This document shows positions 25,959 to 34,251 of a DNA stretch of 59,230 nt, piece after piece (the stretch's first letter is position 1; each line of letters opens with the position of its first letter). The translations under genes were made by a program, and so were the position numbers. This DNA is from Streptomyces sp. NK15101. Lineage in GTDB: Bacteria; Actinomycetota; Actinomycetes; Streptomycetales; Streptomycetaceae. Below the pieces are notes generated by a model. That model saw nothing but the letters and a program-made list of their open reading frames with translations, was not told the DNA's origin and searched no databases. Location: contig NZ_JAINVG010000044.1 of the NCBI RefSeq assembly GCF_020400725.1, positions 1 through 59,230 on the forward strand. Direction: 5' to 3'.

Positions 25959-27830
25959 TCACCACCGGCGGGCCAGCCGGTCCAGGAGGAGGTACGCGCG
26001 CCGCTCGGCGGCGGCGAGCTCGGTGGGGTCGATCTCGGCCGGCCACAACTCGCCCGCCGCGGCGTCGTCGGCCTCCCGCAGCTCCACCGCGGCCGCCGCG
26101 AGCCGCGCCTGTACGAGCGGGAACGACCGCACGGCCCCTTCCCCCAGGGCCCGTTCGGCCCGCTCCGACGCCGCCGTGCAGGCGGCGAGGGCGCGCTCCG
26201 CCCGTACGGCCGCCCGGTCGTGGACCACGATCAGCGCGCAGCCGAGCGCGACGCCGACCCCGAGCACGCTGCTCAGCGCCCGGTCCCGCACGAGGGTCCC
26301 GGGCGGGGCGGGGGCGGCCAGATCGGTCAGGAGTAGCGCCAGCGGGGTGAGGAAGACGACGCCGAGGCCGTAGTTGCGGGCGACGACGTACTCCAGGAGG
26401 AACTCGAGGAGCACGATCACCAGGACGAGCGCCACGGGCTCGGGGCCCAGGGCGAGGACGCCGAGGGCGAGCAGCAGGCCCGCGACCGTGCCGAGGGTGC
26501 GCTGCACGGCCCGCTGGGCCGCCGTCCGCACGTTGACCGAGTGGAGGACGGCGGCGGCGGAGATCGCCGCCCAGTAGCCGTGCCCGAGGCCCAGGAGGAG
26601 GGCCGCCCCGCCCGCGAGGCCGGTGCCGAGGACCATCCGCAGGGCCGGCACCAGGAGGACCGCCGCGCGGCCGTGGACCGGTCCCGTCACCAGGGCGGCG
26701 GCGCGGAGTTCGGCGGCGCGCAGGGTGGTCGGATCGACCGGCACGGGGCCCGGTCTCGGTCCGGGTCCAGGCCCAGGTCTGGGCCCCGGCCCCGGTCCGG
26801 GGGCGGGTCCCGGACCGGGTGCAGATACGGGTCCGTGGACGGACGTCCCGGCTCCGGCCGCCTCGCCGTCGGGGCCCGGCCGGGCGGATGTGCCGGCCCG
26901 GGCGAGCGGGACGGGGAGCATCAGGTCGGGCAGGATCCGCGGGGCCCGTCGGCGGCGGGCCGCGAGCAGCCCGGCCTGGCGGCGCAGGATGCGGGCCAGG
27001 CCGGCGGGGTCGTCCGGCGGACGACGGGTCGAGCCGACGAGCAGCGACCAGGACAGGTCGGCGAGGCGTACGCAGGTGTCGCCCCGCCCGCGCCGCTCGG
27101 CGCCCGACGGGGGCAGGACACCGAGCGTGCGGTACGCCTGGAGGACGGCGGCGGTCGCCCGGTGCCGTACGGGCCCGGTCCCGCCGCCCGCCTCCCACAG
27201 CTCCGCGAGCTCGCGGAGCGCGGCGGCGACGGCGAGCCTCTGCGGACGGTCCGGATGTACGAGGAAGCCCGCCACGGCGAGGACCCAGGCGACGGCTGCC
27301 CCGCACGCGGCCAGGCCGGCCCGGGGCAGGACGTCGGCGGGGGACGGGGCGCCGTTGGCGGCGACCGCGAAGGAGAACAGCAGCAGCACCGCGCCGAGGC
27401 CGCCCAGCCGGGCCGCGTCGCAGGCGGACTTCGCGAGCCCGGCGACCAGAGCCGTGGCCACGACCGTCAGCGCGGCGCCCGCTCCCCCGTCCCGGGGCTG
27501 CGCCCGGGCGGCGAGCGCCGCGCCGCAGCCGACGCAGGCGGTCATCGCCACGGCGACGACGGCGAGCACACGGGCGCGGCGCGCGTAGGGCAGGTTGCGG
27601 CCGAAGGTGGTGGTGAAGGACCCCAGCATGGCGCAGACGGCCTGGTCGGCCCGCCCCGCGAGCGCCATCGGAAGCGCGGGCAGCGCCATGGCGAGCGCGG
27701 CGCGCAGGGCGAAGGACAGGGCGCCGTCCACGCCCTGCAGGGCGAGCGCGCCCCTCGGGGAGAGGGCCCGCCCCAGACGGGCGGCGGCGCGCCGCGGTCC
27801 GCCCGGCGGGCGCCGGCGACAGGAATTCAT
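25959..27830 (-). CDS. FUSC family membrane protein (aromatic acid exporter-like)
   Basis: 623 residues from ATG at 27830. Two halves each carry a block of transmembrane helices (about 45-190 and 395-520), as in FUSC/YccS/AaeB-type efflux proteins: GSFTTTFGRNLPYARRARVLAV in the first and HGYWAAISAAAVLHSVNVRTAAQRAVQRTLGT, with the conserved R-x-x-Q-R-x-x-G pattern, in the second. The halves are joined by a cytoplasmic region with a Pro-Gly repeat linker (APGPGPAPGPGPGPRPGPG, about 338-365), whose length probably varies by slippage. Predicted to export aromatic or other weak organic acids. The gene lies between two FdhF-like genes and is read in the opposite direction. Confidence 0.85.
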   Translation of the reverse strand: MNSCRRRPPGGPRRAAARLGRALSPRGALALQGVDGALSFALRAALAMALPALPMALAGRADQAVCAMLGSFTTTFGRNLPYARRARVLAVVAVAMTACVGCGAALAARAQPRDGGAGAALTVVATALVAGLAKSACDAARLGGLGAVLLLFSFAVAANGAPSPADVLPRAGLAACGAAVAWVLAVAGFLVHPDRPQRLAVAAALRELAELWEAGGGTGPVRHRATAAVLQAYRTLGVLPPSGAERRGRGDTCVRLADLSWSLLVGSTRRPPDDPAGLARILRRQAGLLAARRRRAPRILPDLMLPVPLARAGTSARPGPDGEAAGAGTSVHGPVSAPGPGPAPGPGPGPRPGPGPGPRPGPVPVDPTTLRAAELRAAALVTGPVHGRAAVLLVPALRMVLGTGLAGGAALLLGLGHGYWAAISAAAVLHSVNVRTAAQRAVQRTLGTVAGLLLALGVLALGPEPVALVLVIVLLEFLLEYVVARNYGLGVVFLTPLALLLTDLAAPAPPGTLVRDRALSSVLGVGVALGCALIVVHDRAAVRAERALAACTAASERAERALGEGAVRSFPLVQARLAAAAVELREADDAAAGELWPAEIDPTELAAAERRAYLLLDRLARRW

Positions 27831-27863
27831 GACCCGATCACCCTCGGCGAATTCCTTTCGCGA

Positions 27864-27986
27864 GTCAAAGAGGCATTTCCGATGACGTCATAGGCATCGC
27901 CCGTCCGGGCTTTTCGGGCTGGTCAGCCGCATGAAAAAGCGAGCGATAGGCCGCACCTCTCAGCTCATCGAAAACATCTCTTTGAC
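27864..27986. promoter_or_regulatory. Inverted AGTCAAAGAG boxes in the FUSC/fdhF divergent region
   Basis: GTCAAAGAG (27864-27872) and CTCTTTGAC (27978-27986) are exact reverse complements; extended over 16-17 bp the two arms still match except for three bases. Between them is a perfect palindrome ATGACGTCAT (27882-27891). The right-hand copy contains TTGACT (27982-27987), which has a 17-bp spacing to GAATCT (28005-28010), a credible promoter for the gene at 28061. The 230-bp region is clearly more AT-rich than its neighbours, as expected of a control region. Confidence 0.5.
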
Positions 27987-28060
27987 TTCGCTCCGGAACG
28001 GGCCGAATCTGCTCTGCGGCGAGAATCCGATATGTGCGAGGAAATGAGGCGGACCAGAGC

Positions 28061-30394
28061 ATGAGCGGCATAGAGGACCCGGTCGACGACCTGAAGGTCA
28101 CCCCGCCGAAGACCTGGGCGACGGGACTGCCCGCCGTGACGCACGCGCTGGAGTACTCGCTGAGCCAGACGTCCCCGCGGCGCACCGCGCTGACGCTGCT
28201 GAACGTCAACCAGCCCAAGGGCATCGACTGTCCGGGCTGCGCCTGGCCGGAGCCGGCGCCGGGCGAGCGGCACCGGAACGAGTACTGCGAGAACGGCGCC
28301 AAGCACATCAACGACGAGGCCACCTCGCGGCGCGTCACGAGGGACTTCTTCCGCGAGCACTCGATCGCGGAGCTCGACGGCATGTCCGACTACCGGCTGA
28401 ACCAGCAGGGCCGGCTCACCGAGCCGATGGTGAAGCGGCCCGGTGCGACGCACTACGAGCCGATCGACTGGGACGAGGCGCTCGGTCTGCTCGCCGGCGA
28501 GCTCAAAGCGCTCGCCTCCCCCGACGAGGCCCTCTTCTACGTCTCCGGCCGGCTGAACAACGAGGCCGCGTTCCTCCTCCAGCTCTTCGCCCGCGCGTAC
28601 GGCACGAACAACCTGCCGGACTGCTCCAACATGTGCCACGAGTCGAGCGGTTCCGCGCTGTCGGAGACGCTGGGCGTCGGCAAGGGCAGCGTCTCCCTGG
28701 ACGACATCCACCACTCCGACCTGGTCTTCGTCGTGGGACAGAACCCGGGCACCAACCACCCCCGGATGCTGTCGGCCCTGGAGGAGACCAAGCGCAACGG
28801 CGGGCAGGTCGTGGCCGTGAACACGCTGCCCGAGGCCGGGCTCATGCGCTTCAAGCACCCGCAGAAGGCCCGCGGGATCATCGGCCGCGGCACGCCGATC
28901 GCCGACCAGTTCCTGCACATCCGCGCCGGCGGCGACCTCGCCCTCTTCCAGGCCCTGAACCGGTTGCTCCTGGAGGCCGAGGACGCCGCTCCCGGCACCG
29001 TCCTCGACCGCGGCTTCATCGAGCGGAACACCACCGGTTTCGCCGACTTCGCCGAGCACGCGCGGCGGATCTCCTGGGAGGACGTCCTGAGGGCGACCGG
29101 GCTGTCCCGGGAGGAGATCCAGGAGGTCTTCGAGCGGGTGCTGCGCAGCGAGCGGATCATCGTGTGCTGGGCGATGGGCCTCACCCAGCACAAGCACGGC
29201 GTCCCCACGATCCGCGAGGTCGTCAACTTCCTCCTCGCGCGCGGCAACATCGGCAGGCCCGGCGCGGGCGTGTGCCCGGTGCGCGGCCACAGCAACGTGC
29301 AGGGCGACCGCACGATGGGCGTGTGGGAGCGGATGCCGCAGGGCTTCCTCGACGCCCTGGGGCGGGAGTTCGGCTTCACCCCGCCCGCCCGTCACGGCCT
29401 GGACGCGGTGAACGGCATCCGCGCCATGCACGAGGGGCGCGCCAAGGTCTTCCTGGGCGTCGCCGGCAACTTCGTCCGGGCCGCCCCCGACAGCGCGGTC
29501 ACCGAGGAGGCGATGCGGCGGTGCCGGCTCACCGCGCACGTCTCCACCAAGCTCAACCGCTCCCACACGGTCTGCGGCGAGACCGCCCTCATCCTGCCCA
29601 CGCTGGGCCGCAGCGACCGGGACGTGCAGGGCGGGGTCGAGCAGTTCGTCACCGTCGAGGACTCCATGAGCGACGTCCACGCCTCCCGGGGCAAGCTGCC
29701 GCCCGCCTCCCCCGGCCTGCTCAGCGAGGTCGCGATCGTCGCGCGTCTCGCCCGCCGGACCCTCGGTGACGAACCGGACGTCCCCTGGGAGGAGTTCGAG
29801 CGCGACTACGGCACCGTCCGGGACCGGATCTCCCGGGTCGTGCCCGGTTTCGAGGACTTCAACGCGCGCGCGGCCCGGCCGGGCGGCTTCCACCTGCCCC
29901 ATCCGGTGAACCACGGGGTCTTCCCCACCCCGAGCGGGAAGGCCGTCTTCACCCGCAACGCGTTCACGATGCCGCACGTCCCCGAGGGGCACCTGCTGCT
30001 GCAGACCCTGCGCTCGCACGACCAGTGGAACACCGTCTGGTACGCCCCGAACGACCGCTACCGCGGCATCCACGACGCCCGCCGGGTCGTCCTCGTCAAC
30101 CCGGCGGACCTCGACGCCCTCGGCCTCGCCGACCGCGAGCTCGTGGACCTGGTGGGCGTCTGGCACGACGGCCGGGAGCGGCGCGCGGAGGGCTTCCGGG
30201 TGGTCGCGTACCCCACGAGCCGGGGCTCCGCGGCGGCGTACTACCCCGAGACGAACGTGCTGGTGCCGCTGGACAGCGTCGCCGACATCAGCAACTGCCC
30301 GACGTCCAAGGGCGTCCTGGTCCGCCTGGAGCCGGCCCGTGCCCCCGTGCCGGAGAGGGGCCGATGGAGATCCGGGTCGGCGGGCGCCCGCTGA
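28061..30394 (+). CDS. FdhF/YdeP family molybdopterin oxidoreductase, copy 2
   Basis: 777 residues. ATG at 28061 (GAGGCGGA upstream) is preferred over GTG at 28034, which would sit inside the likely leader. Same architecture as copy 1: IDCPGCAWPEPAPGERHR, YGTNNLPDCSNMCHESSG with Cys192 at the Mo-ligand position, VRGHSNVQGDRTMGVWE, and TLRSHDQWNTVWYAPNDRYRG in the C-terminal cofactor domain. The two paralogues are clearly related but diverged along their whole length, so they are not a recent duplication. Sulfuration of the cofactor normally needs FdhD; only a fragment of that gene remains at the 3' end (30364-30486). A LysR gene follows. Confidence 0.9.
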   Translation: MSGIEDPVDDLKVTPPKTWATGLPAVTHALEYSLSQTSPRRTALTLLNVNQPKGIDCPGCAWPEPAPGERHRNEYCENGAKHINDEATSRRVTRDFFREHSIAELDGMSDYRLNQQGRLTEPMVKRPGATHYEPIDWDEALGLLAGELKALASPDEALFYVSGRLNNEAAFLLQLFARAYGTNNLPDCSNMCHESSGSALSETLGVGKGSVSLDDIHHSDLVFVVGQNPGTNHPRMLSALEETKRNGGQVVAVNTLPEAGLMRFKHPQKARGIIGRGTPIADQFLHIRAGGDLALFQALNRLLLEAEDAAPGTVLDRGFIERNTTGFADFAEHARRISWEDVLRATGLSREEIQEVFERVLRSERIIVCWAMGLTQHKHGVPTIREVVNFLLARGNIGRPGAGVCPVRGHSNVQGDRTMGVWERMPQGFLDALGREFGFTPPARHGLDAVNGIRAMHEGRAKVFLGVAGNFVRAAPDSAVTEEAMRRCRLTAHVSTKLNRSHTVCGETALILPTLGRSDRDVQGGVEQFVTVEDSMSDVHASRGKLPPASPGLLSEVAIVARLARRTLGDEPDVPWEEFERDYGTVRDRISRVVPGFEDFNARAARPGGFHLPHPVNHGVFPTPSGKAVFTRNAFTMPHVPEGHLLLQTLRSHDQWNTVWYAPNDRYRGIHDARRVVLVNPADLDALGLADRELVDLVGVWHDGRERRAEGFRVVAYPTSRGSAAAYYPETNVLVPLDSVADISNCPTSKGVLVRLEPARAPVPERGRWRSGSAGAR

Positions 30395-30486
30395 CGGTGA
30401 CGATGCGCACCCCGGGCGACGGCTTCGACCTGATGGCCTGTTTCCTGCTTCCTGCGCGGTGCGTCGATGAACGTCCACTGCGGTGA
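30364..30486 (+). pseudogene. fdhD: fdhD remnant (formate dehydrogenase accessory sulfurtransferase, N-terminal piece)
   Basis: A 40-codon frame starting ATG at 30364 overlaps the end of the oxidoreductase gene by 31 bases. It reads EIRVGGRPLTVTMRTPGDGF then DLMACFLL, which is the conserved N-terminal block of FdhD (usually followed by ...GFLLSEG). Homology stops there, and a TGA follows at 30484. Intact FdhD is about 270-290 residues and holds the catalytic Cys pair, which are missing. It is either a deletion remnant or a short overlapping frame kept by coupling; I favour a remnant. An intact fdhD would have to exist elsewhere for the two FdhF-like enzymes. Confidence 0.7.
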
Positions 30487-30571
30487 GGAGCGGCTGGAGG
30501 CGGAGCCGGCGGCCGTGGGGTGACGGCGGCGCCGACTGGCGTTCCGGCGGGCGGTCGGGTAGACCCGTGAG

Positions 30572-31501
30572 GTGCTGTTCCGTCAACTCGAGTACCTGGT
30601 GGCCCTCTCGCGGGAGCGCCATTTCGCCCGCGCCGCCCAGGTCTGCCACGTCTCCCAGCCGGCGCTCTCGGAGGCGGTCCGGAAGCTGGAGGACGAGCTC
30701 GGCGTCCCGCTGGTCCTGCGCGGCCGCCGGTACGAGGGGCTGACGCCCGAAGGCGAGCGGGTCGTGGTGTGGGCGCAGCGGCTCCTGGCCGACCGGGACG
30801 CCCTCAAGAGCGAGGTCGGTGCCCTGCGGACGGGGCTGAGCGGCCGGCTGAGGATCGGTTCGGTGCCGACGGCGTCCGGTGCGGTCGCCCTGCTGACGGC
30901 GCCGTTCTGCCTGGCGCACCCGCTGGTGAACGTGGAGGTGGCGGCGGACCTCCGGTCGGAGGACATCCTGCGGCAGCTGCGGGACTTCGAGCTCGACGCC
31001 GGGGTGACGTACCTGCACAAGGGGCTCGCGGAGAACTTCCGGGCGGTGCCGCTGTACGAGGAGCGGTACGTGCTCCTCACAGGCACCGCCGACGCCCCCG
31101 CGCACCGGACGACGGCGACCTGGGCGGAGGCCTCGCGGCTGCCCCTCTGTCTGCTGACCGGGTCCATGCAGGGACGTCAGGTGCTCGACGAGGTGTTCGC
31201 CGAGGCCGGGGTGCGGCCCTCGCCGCGGGTGGAGACCGACTCGGTGGCGGCGCTCTTCGCCCATGTGCGGACCGGCGGCTGGACGAGCATCGTGCCGCAC
31301 ACGTGGCTGCACGTCTTCGGGGTGCCGCACGGCATGCGTGCGGTGCCGATGACGGAGCCGGCGCGGTCGGTGTCGATGGGCCTGGTGACGGTCGTCCGGG
31401 AGCCGGAGCCCGGGCTGGCCCGCGCGCTCCGGGAGGTCGCGGGCCGCACCGACGTCGCCGCCACGCTGGACCGCCTCCCGGGAGACTCCGCACCGAGGTG
31501 A
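30572..31501 (+). CDS. LysR family transcriptional regulator
   Basis: 309 residues from GTG at 30572; no strong RBS. The N-terminal winged HTH reads LFRQLEYLVALSRERHFARA then AAQVCHVSQPALSEAVRKLE, followed by the coiled linker and a substrate-binding domain (about 90-300; RLRIGSVPTASGAVALL). LysR genes are common neighbours of FdhF-like oxidoreductases and probably control them; the effector is unknown. It sits on the same strand as fdhF copy 2, not divergent as in the usual LysR layout, so it may act on the promoter region at 27864-28010. Confidence 0.9.
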   Translation: MLFRQLEYLVALSRERHFARAAQVCHVSQPALSEAVRKLEDELGVPLVLRGRRYEGLTPEGERVVVWAQRLLADRDALKSEVGALRTGLSGRLRIGSVPTASGAVALLTAPFCLAHPLVNVEVAADLRSEDILRQLRDFELDAGVTYLHKGLAENFRAVPLYEERYVLLTGTADAPAHRTTATWAEASRLPLCLLTGSMQGRQVLDEVFAEAGVRPSPRVETDSVAALFAHVRTGGWTSIVPHTWLHVFGVPHGMRAVPMTEPARSVSMGLVTVVREPEPGLARALREVAGRTDVAATLDRLPGDSAPR

Positions 31502-31506
31502 GGCAG

Positions 31507-31539
31507 GGGCACGGGGCCGCTCGGGACGGCCCCGTGCCC
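31507..31539. terminator. Bidirectional terminator between lysR and the Clp ATPase gene
   Basis: GGGCACGGGGCCG (31507-31519) and CGGCCCCGTGCCC (31527-31539) form a 13-bp perfect stem with a 7-base loop. It lies just after the lysR stop and 20 bp beyond the stop of the converging gene. Confidence 0.8.
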
Positions 31540-31558
31540 GGTTCTCGCGCGGCGGCCG

Positions 31559-34072
31559 TCAGGCCACGGCGGTGCTGCCCGCGCCCTCGTGCTTGCGGAC
31601 CGTGCAGTGCAGCGAGTCGTCGACGACGTCCGCGACGATCGTGTCGCCGGGGTCCGCCTCGCCGCCGAGGAGGAGGGTGGCGACGCGGTTGTCGAGTTCA
31701 GTCTGGATCGTGCGGCGCAGCGGCCGGGCACCGAAGGCCGGCTGGTAGCCGTGGGCGACGAGCAGCTTCTTGGCCGCCTCGGTGACCTCCAGGGTCATGC
31801 CCTGGGCGTGGACGCGGTGCTTGCTGCGGTCGAGGAGGTGGTCGACGATCTCCGACAGGTCCTTCTCGGTGAGGCTGTGGAAGACGATGATGTCGTCGAT
31901 GCGGTTGAGGAACTCGGGCAGGAAGCGTCCCCGCAGGTCCTCCATCAGCTCGTCCTTGAGTTCGGCTGCGTCGCCTTCGTGCGCGAGGATGCGGTGGGCG
32001 CCGATGTTGGACGTCATGATGACGACGCAGTGGCGGAAGTCGACCGTGCGGCCCTGTCCGTCCGTGAGGCGCCCGTCGTCGAGGATCTGGAGCAGCGTGT
32101 TGAAGACGTCGGGGTGTCCCTTCTCGACCTCGTCGAAGAGCACGACGCTGTACGGCTGGCGGCGGACCTTCTCGGTGAGCTGGCCGGCCTCCTCGTAGCC
32201 GACGTATCCGGGGGGCGCGCCGACGAGCCGGGCGACCGTGTGCTTCTCCTGGAACTCGCTCATGTCGAACCGGATCATGCGGTCCTCGGCGCCGAAGAGC
32301 AGCTCGGCGAGGGTCTTGGCGAGTTCGGTCTTGCCGACGCCCGTGGGTCCGAGGAAGAGGAAGGATCCGACGGGCCGGTTCGGGTCGCCCATGCCGGCCC
32401 GGTTGCGGCGCACGGCCTCGGAGACGGCGGTGACCGCCTCGTCCTGGCCGACGATCCGGGCGTGCATCTCCTCCTCCAGCTTGAGGAGCCTCTCCTTCTC
32501 ACTGGCGGTGAGCTGCGAGACGGGGATGCCGGTGCGGCGGGAGACGATGTCGGCGATGTCGGAGGCCGTGACCGAGACGACGCCCTCGCGGCGCTCCTCG
32601 ATCCCGGCGAGCTCGCCCTCGATCTCGGCCATCTGCTCCTTGATCTCCTTGGCCTTCTCGAAGTCCTCGCGGGCGACGGCCTGGTCCTTCTCGCGCCCCA
32701 GCTTGGCGAGCTCGTCCTCGCGGCTGACGACCTCGGTGGAGCGGCCGCCGCTGCGGAGCCGTACCCGCGCGCCGGCCTGGTCCATCAGGTCGATGGCCTT
32801 GTCGGGCAGGAAGCGGTCGCTGATGTAGCGGTCGGAGAGCTCGGCCGCCGCGGCGAGGGCGCCGTCGGCGAAGCGGACCTGGTGGTGGGCCTCGTAGGCG
32901 TCCCGCAGTCCTTCGAGGATCTGCACGGTCTCCTCGACGGTGGGTTCCGGGATCAGGACGGGCTGGAAGCGGCGTTCGAGGGCGGCGTCCTTCTCGATGT
33001 GCTTGCGGTACTCGTCGATGGTGGTGGCGCCCACGACGTGCAGTTCGCCGCGCGCGAGGGCGGGCTTGAGCATGTTGCCCGCGTCCATCGAGCCCTCGCC
33101 GGTGGCGCCGGCGCCGACGACCGTGTGCAGCTCGTCGATGAAGAGGATGATGTCGCCGCTCGCCTCCTGGACGTCCTCGATGACCTTCTTGAGGCGTTCC
33201 TCGAACTGTCCCCGGTACTGCGCTCCGGCCACCATGCCGGACAGGTCCAGGGAGACGACCCGTTTGCCCTTCAGGGTGTCGGGGACCTCGTCCGCGACGA
33301 TGCGCTGGGCGAGGCCCTCCACGATGGCGGTCTTGCCGACGCCGGGCTCGCCGATGAGGACGGGGTTGTTCTTGGAGCGCCGGGAGAGGATCTCGATGGT
33401 CTGCTCGATCTCGTCGGCCCGGCCGACGACGGGGTCGAGCCTCCCCGCCCTGGCCTCCTCCGTCAGGTCCCGGCCGTACTCGTCGAGGGTCGTGGCCGGC
33501 TGTTTCGCGGCGGCGGGGGCGCCGCCCTGCTCCGGGCGGGCCGACTGGTCGGTGAGGCCGCGCAGCTTCTTCACGTCCAGGTCCTCGGCCCGCAGGAAGC
33601 GGGAGGCGCCGGAGTCGGCGTCGCCGAGGAGGGCGCTGAGGATGTGCTCGGGGCCGATGTAGGAGACGCCGGCCGCCTGCGAGTAGGCGTGGGCGGTGGC
33701 GAGGGTCCGCTTGGCCGCCGGGGTGAGGCCGGGTTCGGCGGACGGTTCGGCGGCCTCCCGGGGGAGGACCTTGGCGAGCCGGTCGGCGAGCTGGTCGGGG
33801 TTCACCCCGCCCTGGGAGAGGAGCCGGCGGGTCGGCTCGATCTGGGTCGCCGCCCACAGGAGGTGTTCGGTGTCGAGGTCGGAGCTGCCGTCCTCGTCGG
33901 CCCTGCGCGCGGCCGTGTTCAGCAGTTCGTGGGCGGACTCGGTCAGCAGCCGCCCGATGGGCACGCGCTGCACCGCGGGGGGCGACGAGGCCGGCGACAT
34001 GCCGAAGAACCGGTTGAACAGGTCGCTGAACGGATCCGACGAACCGAAGGGTGAACCGAACGCCATCGACAT
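31559..34072 (-). CDS. Clp/Hsp100 AAA+ ATPase lacking a ClpP-binding loop
   Basis: 837 residues from ATG at 34072 (AGGAG 6-7 bp upstream; a second in-frame ATG lies at 34066). A Ser/Phe/Gly/Pro-rich N-terminal tail (1-35) is followed by a Clp N domain (about 38-175), first AAA+ module with GEPGVGKT (241-248), a short middle domain with a UVR-like helix (about 459-490) and second AAA+ module with GPTGVGKT (575-582). After TSNIGA (688-693) the usual (I/L/V)GF loop that docks ClpP is absent. The 120-residue ClpB coiled-coil is also absent. The combination (low-complexity N-tail, short middle domain, no ClpP loop) resembles stand-alone unfoldases such as ClpL more than ClpC or ClpB. Probably a protein disaggregase. 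Confidence 0.85.
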   Translation of the reverse strand: MSMAFGSPFGSSDPFSDLFNRFFGMSPASSPPAVQRVPIGRLLTESAHELLNTAARRADEDGSSDLDTEHLLWAATQIEPTRRLLSQGGVNPDQLADRLAKVLPREAAEPSAEPGLTPAAKRTLATAHAYSQAAGVSYIGPEHILSALLGDADSGASRFLRAEDLDVKKLRGLTDQSARPEQGGAPAAAKQPATTLDEYGRDLTEEARAGRLDPVVGRADEIEQTIEILSRRSKNNPVLIGEPGVGKTAIVEGLAQRIVADEVPDTLKGKRVVSLDLSGMVAGAQYRGQFEERLKKVIEDVQEASGDIILFIDELHTVVGAGATGEGSMDAGNMLKPALARGELHVVGATTIDEYRKHIEKDAALERRFQPVLIPEPTVEETVQILEGLRDAYEAHHQVRFADGALAAAAELSDRYISDRFLPDKAIDLMDQAGARVRLRSGGRSTEVVSREDELAKLGREKDQAVAREDFEKAKEIKEQMAEIEGELAGIEERREGVVSVTASDIADIVSRRTGIPVSQLTASEKERLLKLEEEMHARIVGQDEAVTAVSEAVRRNRAGMGDPNRPVGSFLFLGPTGVGKTELAKTLAELLFGAEDRMIRFDMSEFQEKHTVARLVGAPPGYVGYEEAGQLTEKVRRQPYSVVLFDEVEKGHPDVFNTLLQILDDGRLTDGQGRTVDFRHCVVIMTSNIGAHRILAHEGDAAELKDELMEDLRGRFLPEFLNRIDDIIVFHSLTEKDLSEIVDHLLDRSKHRVHAQGMTLEVTEAAKKLLVAHGYQPAFGARPLRRTIQTELDNRVATLLLGGEADPGDTIVADVVDDSLHCTVRKHEGAGSTAVA

Positions 34073-34251
34073 GGCAGCTCCTGAAGGGGCGAAAGAGGGT
34101 CTTACCCACTCAAACCCGGCGCCGACTGCTCCGCAATCGGAGCGGGACCGGCGGTCCGCCCGGCACGCCGCCCCGGGCGGAAGCCGACACGCCGCCCCGA
34201 ACGGGCGCCCGAAATGCCCGGATTGCGGCTCCGTCCGCCGACGATGGCCCC

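Noticed and set aside
27965..31330. A 1121-codon open frame on the minus strand across the second FdhF-like gene and lysR
   Set aside because: It is antisense to two genes with clear families, its product is low-complexity Arg/Gly/Val-rich, and long antisense frames are expected in high-GC DNA.
34085..34125. HAIR-type HspR box upstream of the Clp ATPase gene
   Set aside because: Only one half-site (TTGAGT) is present; the partner ACTCAAG at 7-bp spacing is missing.
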